Positions 55,891 through 64,000 of a stretch of DNA of 64,000 nucleotides are shown piece by piece. The position numbers and the translations under genes are program-made. Source of the stretch: Locusta migratoria. Its lineage: Eukaryota > Arthropoda > Insecta > Orthoptera > Acrididae. How positions within the stretch are numbered: position 1 is the stretch's first letter; each line of letters begins with the position of its first letter. The stretch covers positions 785,149,390-785,213,389 of the forward strand of contig CM048745.1 in NCBI GenBank assembly GCA_026315105.1, given 5' to 3'. The notes beneath the pieces are model-generated. The model saw only the letters and a program-made list of their open reading frames with translations, was not told the origin of the DNA and searched no databases.

Positions 55891-57988
55891 GCGTTGTCTC
55901 ACATGTGGCCCTGCCTTGAATTGGGTAGGTTTTTCCTGTGGTGGGGCTGGAGTATGTGGTAGTGGGAGGATGCATTGGACAGGTTTTGCAGCGGGATCGG
56001 TTGCAGGGGTAGGAACCATTAGGTAGGGAGGGTGGTTTTGGGATGTTGTAAGGTTGGACAAGGATGTTGCGGAGGTTGGGAGGACGGCGGAAGGCTACTC
56101 TGGGTGGTGTGGGAAGAACAGTTTGGAGTGATGGTCTCATTTCAGGGCATGACTTGAGAAAGTCATAGCCCTGTTTGAGGAATTTGTTGAGGCATTCCAG
56201 GCCAGGATGGTACTGGGTGACTAAGGGAGTGCTTCTGGGTGGTCTGGGGTTAGGAACATTGTTTTTGGAGGGAGAGGAATGGACAGCTCGTGAGATCTGT
56301 TTGTGGACGAGGTCTGTAGGGTAGTTGCGGGAGAGGAAAGCATTGGATAGATTGTTGTAGCTGGTGAGGGATTCGGAAATCTGGCCCTCAAAGGTGAAGT
56401 AATTATTGTTGAGTATGAAATTAGCAAGTGTGACAAGGAATGAGGTTTTTGGGAGGCTTTCAGGTGGGCGTTGGGAAAGATAGTGTTCCAGAGCTGATAG
56501 ACCATGGGTGTGAGGGATGTTGGTGTACAGGGATGTAGCATCAATGGTGACAAGGAAGCTATCACGTGGGAGGGGCATAGGGATGGATTTGAGGCGTTCC
56601 AGAAAGTGGTTTGTATCTTTGATATAGGATGGGAGCCTGCAGGTTATAGGTTGGAGGTGTTGGTCTACCAGAGCTGAGACACGTTCTGTTGGAGCTTTGA
56701 AACCTGCTACTATGGGACGGCCAGGATGATTCTCTTTATGGATTTTAGGGAGTAGGTAAAAGGTAGGCATGCGAGGTTCAGGCGGAGAGAGAAGTTCTAA
56801 GGAGGCAGTGGTGAGACCTTGTAACGGACCTAGGGTTTTAAGAATTTTCTGTAGTTCAGCCTGGACTGAGGGAATGGGGTCATAAGGAATAGGTTTGTAG
56901 GTAGAGGTGTCAGAGAGTTGACGCAGCCCTTCTGCCACATACTCCCCTCGATCAAGTACCACAGTTGTGGAACCCTTGTCCGCTGGGAGAATTACAATGG
57001 AGCGGTCCGCTTTCAGCTCTCGGATGGCTTTGGATTCAGCTGGGTTGATGTTAGGAGTGGTTGGTATGTTGTTCAGGAAGGATTGGGAAGCAATGCTTGA
57101 TGTGAGGAATTCCTGGAATGCCTTCAAGGGATGGCTTTGAGGAAGAGCAGGAGGATCTTTTTGGGAGGGAGGTCGGAATTGTTCAAGACAGGGTTCAACA
57201 GCGGCTCTGCTGCCTGGGGGTTGTGACTGGGTGCTGAAGTGGTATTTCCAGTTGAGGTTACGGCTGAATGAGAGGAGATCCTTGACCAGGGCAGTGTGAT
57301 TAAATTTAGGTGTAGGACAGAAGGTTAAGCCTTTAGACAGGACAGATATTTCTGGAATGGAGAGGGATTTGGATGAGAGGTTAAGGACTGAATTGGAATT
57401 GGTATTGGGTGGTTTCTGCATGTGGTGACGTTTGTGATAGGTTCTAGGAGGGGTGTGTGCTGGGATTGGAAGATTCAGTAGGGAAGACAGGCTTGGTTTG
57501 TTGCCAATGAGTGGGGGGTTTTGAGGGTGGTGGTGTGGTGGGTGGTTGTGGATTATGGGAAGAGGGATACCACTTCTGATATGATGGACCAGTAGTTTGG
57601 ACAGTTTTCTAAGGTGTTGTGCGGCATTCAGTTCAAGTTTACAGTTGGCTTGTTGTATTATGGATCCAAGTGTGTTATTTGAGCCAGGTGCTGAGAGGAG
57701 AAGTATTTTGGAGAGAGAGGAGTTGTTGGGAGTGGTGGTTACACGAGGCAACATACTGTTGCAGGATAAGACGGGTGAGAGCTAAGGACTGCTGAATTTG
57801 AACTGTAGGAGGGACTGATGGAGACAAGGATTGCATCCAGAGATGGGAACTTTTAAAGTGAGTCCTTTGGGGATTGTTCCAAATGACAAACAGGACTGGA
57901 GGAAAAGAATGTGGGATTGCAGTTTGGCTATAGCAAATGCATGTTTGCGGAATGACTGAAGGTACTGTGGTATAGGGTTGGGATACAT
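55820..57988 (-). pseudogene. Penelope-like reverse transcriptase ORF with one stop and a palm deletion
   Basis: One frame runs from about 57988 to 55820, broken only by a TAG at 57782-57784. Upstream of the stop it reads QYLQSFRKHAFAIAKLQSHI. Downstream, VILPADKGSTTVVLD, FYLLPKIHKENHPGRPIVAG and FLVTIDATSLYTNIPHTHG are the fingers and motif A of Penelope-type RTs. After NNNYFTFEGQ the protein jumps to ISESLTSYNNLSNAFLSRNY, so motif B, the catalytic DD of motif C and much of the palm and thumb are missing. The Cys-rich CNRSRCKTCPMH follows. RT activity is impossible. The family is clear (related to telomerase-type RTs). Confidence 0.9.
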
Positions 57989-58004
57989 GGTGGATAATAG
58001 GTTT

Positions 58005-58006
58005 GA

Positions 58007-58090
<84 letters not shown>
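58005..58090 (+). repeat. (AAT)n microsatellite
   Basis: About 28 uninterrupted trinucleotide units at the 5-prime border of the Penelope-like copy. Confidence 0.97.
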
Positions 58091-59728
<1,638 letters not shown>

Positions 59729-59904
59729 CTTCTGATAACTCGACATCTGAATTGCAATAATGCAACCACCTTTGGGTCATGTCAAATAAGAGCAGATGGG
59801 AAAGGTGTGCGCAATTCATTTGAAATTATGCAGACCAACACTAAGTGAGTTTGAATAAGTGGTTTCACACAACACTTACAATAAACTGTCATATGTACTA
59901 CAAT

Positions 59905-60328
59905 AAATATTGTTGAAATGAGATAGAATGGCTGGCCAGTATTTACCATTGTGCTGTACTGCCGATAGTAACACAAAATGAAAAAACAGAAAAAAGGGGA
60001 CAAAGGGACAAGCTTTTGGAACAGAGTTCCTTCGTCAGGTGGGAGAGAAGGGAAGAATAAAGGATGGCAACAGAAGGGAAAGGTGGTTCACCTTCATGAC
60101 CTAGGTCGTGAACCACCTTTCCCTCCTGTTCCCATCCTTTATTCTTCCCTTCTCTCCCACCTGACGAAGGAACTCTGTTCCAAAAGCTTGTCCCTTTGTC
60201 CCCTTTTTTCTGTTTTTTCATTTTGTGTTACTATCGGCGGTACAGCACAATGGTAAGTACTGGCCAGCCATTCTATCTCATTTCAACAATATTTATTATC
60301 TCTGAGGTGAATTTTCATCATTAATGGA
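59905..60328. mobile_element. Palindromic Penelope-like mini-element with 14-bp target duplication
   Basis: Duplication ATATGTACTACAAT at 59891-59904 and 60329-60342. Left and right arms (about 59905-60095 and 60105-60295) are inverted copies of the last ~190 nt of the Penelope-like element at 55036-58004, 3-prime ends outward, joined near CCTAGG at 60101-60106. About 30 nt after the right arm has no counterpart. Each arm carries a hammerhead-like motif. Confidence 0.9.
60159..60191 (+). ncRNA. Hammerhead-like motif in right arm of palindromic element
   Basis: AC, CUGACGA (60161-60167), extra A, GGAAC-UCU-GUUCC (60169-60181), AAAA, GCU, U, GU. The only core change is G12 to A, and since it follows C this is the product expected from CpG deamination of CGAAA. 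The mirror copy lies on the minus strand at about 60010-60040. Confidence 0.6.
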
Positions 60329-60342
60329 ATATGTACTACAAT

Positions 60343-61995
60343 CACATTAAGCAATGAAGTCAACCTGCTAACAAGCATATTGCCTGTCATTAAATCTCAT
60401 CAGAAACTGCCTCTTAACTCTGCACACCACCTTTATATATAATTCTCAATAGTGCCCTGCATTGTTATGCTTATTAAATCTATGAAATTAAAATTGAGAA
60501 AAATGATTACAAAGTTTTTAAATGACATTTGACATTCTGCAGTATAAACTTAAATGTGATTTCATCTTTTAATAACATTTAAACATTCATGAATGTTTTC
60601 AATTACTGAAGATGTACTTAAAATTAGTAGTAACAATGGATATTGATTATAACTTGTAAATTAGTAATAAGAACCTGTTCCTAAAATTAATGTAGCTATG
60701 ATTCATTATTATTTTCAGTTCTCTGGTGAAATAGATTAGAATCAATAATGCATATTCTTGGTTTATCTAAACAGTGGATTCGGCATTAATAACTTAATTT
60801 GTTGTTGTCAAATTTGATATGTAATTGATTAGTAGAACTTCAATTTTACCTGTTTTAGATTTTTGTGCCATAAATCTGTAGCCCTTGCGAAAAACCCATA
60901 AGATGAATGCCAAAAATTCCTGGATTTTACATTTCTTCATAATAAATTTTACCTTCATTCTAGTTCTTCCTTTACATCTGACTTGTCGTCGTCATTTCTT
61001 CCACATTGACATCTAATGTGACTGAAAGAGTTTGAAAGTGACACGAAAGAATGAGTTTACACTGCTTGTGTTAATTCACAATGAATGATATTCATTGGCT
61101 CTCCAGTATTTATCTAGGATAACTAAAGTCCTCAGCACAACAGGCATTTAGTAGCGGAATGGGAATTTACCTGATGAAGTTCCAAACTTGGGAGTATCAG
61201 TGCATGCACACTAAGAAGTAATGACATAAGCTTTGTAACATACTGTTTCATTTTAAAATTGCCTTAACAATAAATCTCAATAGAACCCGTAGAAATGTAA
61301 AGCAAACACTGTCAGACTTCATTTTGCGAGTAAATTTCTTAATCCAGTAGACAAAATGTTGCAATAATGCAGTGCATTCTTGATACATCTATTTTATTTT
61401 TTAAGATTATGATATGGTATCTTTTATCTAGGGAATTGCAAGACTATTAATAAACCTTCTATTTGTGTCTTGCCATTTGCAACAAAAACTAAAATGTGCA
61501 GTATTTAAATTTTTTCTCTGTAGGTAAAATCTCTCGGAATTCCAGAGATTTCTTTAAATACTATTATGATAAAAATGTTAAGACATTTTGAAGAATTTCT
61601 TGTAGCGTATCTGTTTCTAAGAGGAGGAAATCGATTAATTAAATTTTATGTCATCACACTTCTTTATATTCTGTAATTTTTTTCATTAATCCCTACTTAG
61701 AACAGCTCACATGCACAGCTCCTTTACCATCATTCCTTGCGGTGAGCATTGACATCTTTCCTGGGTAAAACACAATAGCACACTATTGGCTCTATTGTAG
61801 ATGGAATTGAACATCTAATTCCTTTCACTTACAGATTTTATACAGTGTAGGCTTGTTGGAGACTATAAAGATTTTTTTAACCATATAAAGTGTGCCAATT
61901 ACACATTTGCTCATATTGAGATTCACATTTTCTCGGAGTCTGTGTTCTCCAGAATTATGTTTGTCTGGACTGCACAGGGTTTCATTAGCTTGCTT

Positions 61996-61996
<1 letters not shown>
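60343..61996. other. Intron sequence without recognisable features
   Basis: AT-rich, without repeat boundaries or coding signal. Confidence 0.5.

Positions 61997-62055
<59 letters not shown>
61997..62055 (+). repeat. (CT)n microsatellite
   Basis: About 29 perfect CT units. Confidence 0.97.
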
Positions 62056-62062
<7 letters not shown>

Positions 62063-62169
62063 ATTGTTTTTTTTTCTGTTCGGTCAGCCATGTGCTCTTC
62101 TATATCTGCAGATTTCATTATTCAATTTATTACCATCAATAGCCTTTCATATGGCTTATTTACATCTCA

Positions 62170-62445
62170 TAGAGTGCAGCTCAGCAGCGCAGTGGTAGCG
62201 TGCCAGACTATGAATCCAAAGGTCGCAGTTTAGATCCTCGCCAAGTCCTAAGATTTGTCACTTTCTTCTTTCACCTCTGCCAGTGTTGCTGATGGGAAAA
62301 ATACCGAGTAGCACTGTGGTTCAGAACCCATGTTACACTGTAGGTCCACCTATATCTGGCAGGGTAAGTCAGGTCGGAGGAAGGCAATGGCATACCACCT
62401 CCAAACAGGGCCATGCCTAGTAACACAGTCTAGTGTTCAAACCAA
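62170..62445 (+). mobile_element. tRNA-derived SINE
   Basis: The head is tRNA-like: A-box-like GCGCAGTGGTAGCGTG at about 62186 and B-box-like AGTTTAGATCC at about 62227-62237, the latter eroded as by CpG loss. The body contains GGAGGAAGGCAATGGCATAC and CACCTCC, a block typical of insect SINEs. No target duplication was found, and the ends are approximate. Confidence 0.7.
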
Positions 62446-62683
62446 TCTTCGGATTGTTGACTGCATTACCTACTATTTTGATAATACACTGTCTAGTTGG
62501 ATATGTTTTGGAACTTTTTCACTGATGCAGCAAAGACATTACAGTCTTAATTTTGTCTTTTTAGTTCAGAGGATTGTGTGATAACCGTGTTACAATATTG
62601 AAGGCGGTGTTGTCCGTTACATATCACGTGGGAGAGATGTAAGATAGGGAAAGTATTTTATCCATTTCAGCAACTGTTCGGAT

Positions 62684-63062
62684 TATAAATTAATAAAATG
62701 CAACAACCAGTTGCTTGTGATTTACTTTTAACGACTGGTTTCGGGCGCTTGAGTGCCCTTCTTCTGGTCTATTTTAGTAATTTTGCTTAATGAATGTACA
62801 TTCTAGAAGGAGAATCAATGCTAATTGCAGAGATTATGCAATGATTAACAGAAAGTCCCTATGCTACTCAAAACCCTAGTCCCTGGCCACAAGAATCGTA
62901 TATCTGTTAGTCATTGCATAACCTCTGCACTTAGTGTTGATTCTCCTACTAGCATGTACATTCATTAAGCAAAAATACTAATCGACCAGAAGAGCACTCA
63001 AGTGCCTGAAACCGGCTGTTAAAAATGTTAAGCAACTGGTTGCTGTATTTTATTAATTTATA
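62684..63062. mobile_element. Palindromic mini-element with hammerhead-like cores
   Basis: Arms 62684-62850 and 62900-63062 are inverted copies (outer ends TATAAATTAATAAAAT). Each arm has, reading towards its outer end, CAGAAGA, a G/C-rich hairpin with loop UCAA, GAAA, then ACCGGC or ACCAGU: 62987-63017 plus strand and 62730-62766 minus strand. U4 is A in both arms. Target duplication not resolved because the ends are A/T-rich. Confidence 0.75.
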
Positions 63063-63074
63063 TAGAGAAATATG

Positions 63075-63076
<2 letters not shown>

Positions 63077-63124
<48 letters not shown>
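63077..63124 (+). repeat. (GT)n microsatellite
   Basis: 24 perfect GT units. Confidence 0.97.
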
Positions 63125-63127
<3 letters not shown>

Positions 63128-63470
63128 GACTGAGAAAAGGGAATTGGTCGCAACAGAAAAGCCATCCATGTGTGGCTAGTTTGTAAATGCGATTTTTTTT
63201 ATGTGGAAGAGATGGCAACTGTTAAAGTGCAGGTACTGTTAGTGGTTACTTCGTTTAATGTTCTTCGAAGTGTGGGTGTTAGCATCCAGGAAGGTGGCAC
63301 TGTGGGTTCAGGAAGACAAGGTGAAACGGGGAAAAGTTGAGGTTTTGAAGGATGTAAGATATTTTCATGGGCTAAAGTCCAAATCTTTAAATTATAATCA
63401 ATAAACACTAAGCAAACCAGATGTTTGGGGTTTTGGGATGCTAGGGTTTTCTTCAGAAAGCCCGTAAATA

Positions 63471-63790
63471 CGGTAAAATCGCGTTTTTGCGTTAGTGTTT
63501 GGTTTTCGCACCGTTCCCATTGTTTCTTGTTAGTACCATCAAATTTCCTATGTTCACAGTGTTAATTTGCCCCCATTTTTGCATTGAGATATTTGCACTT
63601 ACCAAGTTTATGCTTTTCGAAACCCCGTTCGAAAACAAAAAATGACGTAATTGACAAATTAATGCTGGTATGGCTTTTGCCTTAAAGTATAGTGTTTATA
63701 AAAACAGTCAAGTTTCTAGACACTTTGCATTTATTCAAAAGTTTATTTTGCGTGTCGTTTACAGTATGTGCCTAGTTGATTTACAGTGCG
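63471..63790. mobile_element. Partial Tigger/pogo-like element
   Basis: Left end CGGTAAAATCGCGTTTTTGC after TA (63469-63470). The next ~310 bp follow 51015-51330 in order (for example AAATTTCCTATGTTCACA, AAAAATGACGTAAT). The right end is missing. Confidence 0.8.
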
Positions 63791-63883
63791 CTGGATGTTA
63801 AGGGTATGGTATTCTCCCCACCACTCCACCAGACTAGAGTAAGCTGAGTCATCTACTCTACTAAGAGAAAAATATGAAATTAC

Positions 63884-63929
63884 TTAACCCTGATGATGTG
63901 GCTCTAATGCCACAAAACTAGTTGGTTAA
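63884..63929 (+). ncRNA. Hammerhead ribozyme candidate, best in the window
   Basis: TTAACC (63884-63889) pairs with GGTTAA (63924-63929) as a 6-bp stem I. The core CUGAUGA is at 63890-63896. One extra U is followed by stem II GUGGC/GCCAC with loop UCUAAU. AAAA (63914-63917) stands where GAAA is expected. The palindrome ACUAGU (63917-63922) forms helix III, and U63923 is the cleavage-site base. The only core deviation besides the extra U is G12 to A, which follows C and is the expected CpG decay product. The zero-loop helix III implies that cleavage, if any, needs a dimer. Confidence 0.7.
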
Positions 63930-64000
63930 TAATAAAATACCCTAGAGCTGAAACAGTTTTCATCTGTATGACAGTGAATTTTGCATGCGGAGGGTATCTT

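Larger units (their letters stand above)
55036..58004 (-). mobile_element. Penelope-like retroelement, long but defective copy
   Basis: Runs on the minus strand from about 58004 (next to an ATA microsatellite) to 55036. The coding order is N-terminal region, RT, Cys-rich linker and GIY-YIG endonuclease. Damage is a TAG stop near 57782-57784, an internal RT deletion near 56380 and a frameshift near 55885. The last 130 nt carry a hammerhead-like core (55144-55176). The 5-prime side shows no second terminal repeat, so it is probably 5-prime truncated. No target duplication was identified. Confidence 0.92.

Noticed and set aside
61168..61195. CTGATGAAGTTCCAAACTTGGG as another hammerhead core
   Set aside because: CUGAUGA is present but there is no GAAA box and no palindromic helix III after the hairpin.

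Overview
This window is eukaryotic nuclear DNA, most likely from an insect with a very large genome. An orthopteran such as a locust is my inference. It rests on tRNA-derived SINEs of orthopteran type, abundant RTE-like, I-like and Penelope-like retroelements, long microsatellites and a host intron of about 26.7 kb. The only host gene I can support is a Polo-like kinase 1 (polo) homologue on the plus strand. Three internal exons are visible (7727-7932, 34640-34747, 45137-45307). They encode the end of the kinase domain, a destruction-box-like segment and part of the interdomain linker. All three have clean AG/GT boundaries and matching phases. Earlier exons and the polo boxes lie outside the window.

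Almost everything else is transposon sequence inside the introns. Positions 1-6556 hold three damaged pieces of one I-clade-like non-LTR family. From 10.8 to 30.4 kb there is a nested insertion stack. A Penelope-like element (minus strand) was split by a decayed non-LTR copy E (11386-30163). Copy E was then split by two TIR elements (14245-22348 and 23842-28766). The first of these was in turn split by an intact 5.92 kb non-LTR copy D (15023-20942) with both ORFs open and a perfect 13-bp target duplication, and by a Tigger-type MITE. The second contains a SINE and a 1.4-kb inverted repeat.

Between 30.4 and 45 kb are RTE-like fragments (31336-32995; 36805-37215; 38690-42445), the last interrupted by an internally deleted I/Jockey-like element with a near-perfect 12-bp duplication. 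There is also a Harbinger-like element (34992-36165) and a SINE with a 14-bp duplication (42785-43071). From 46 to 64 kb are Penelope-like 3-prime ends, one long but defective Penelope-like element (55036-58004, minus), a Tigger-like element (51015-52000), several palindromic mini-elements and dinucleotide arrays.

The most interesting recurring signal is a hammerhead-ribozyme-like core. It has CUGANGA, a variable hairpin, GAAA and then a short self-complementary helix (AGCU, ACUAGU or ACCGGU). It recurs at the 3-prime ends of the Penelope-like pieces and in both arms of three palindromic mini-elements. The best example (63884-63929) has a 6-bp stem I, a 5-bp stem II and a palindromic stem III. 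Its main core defect is G12 changed to A, as expected from CpG decay.
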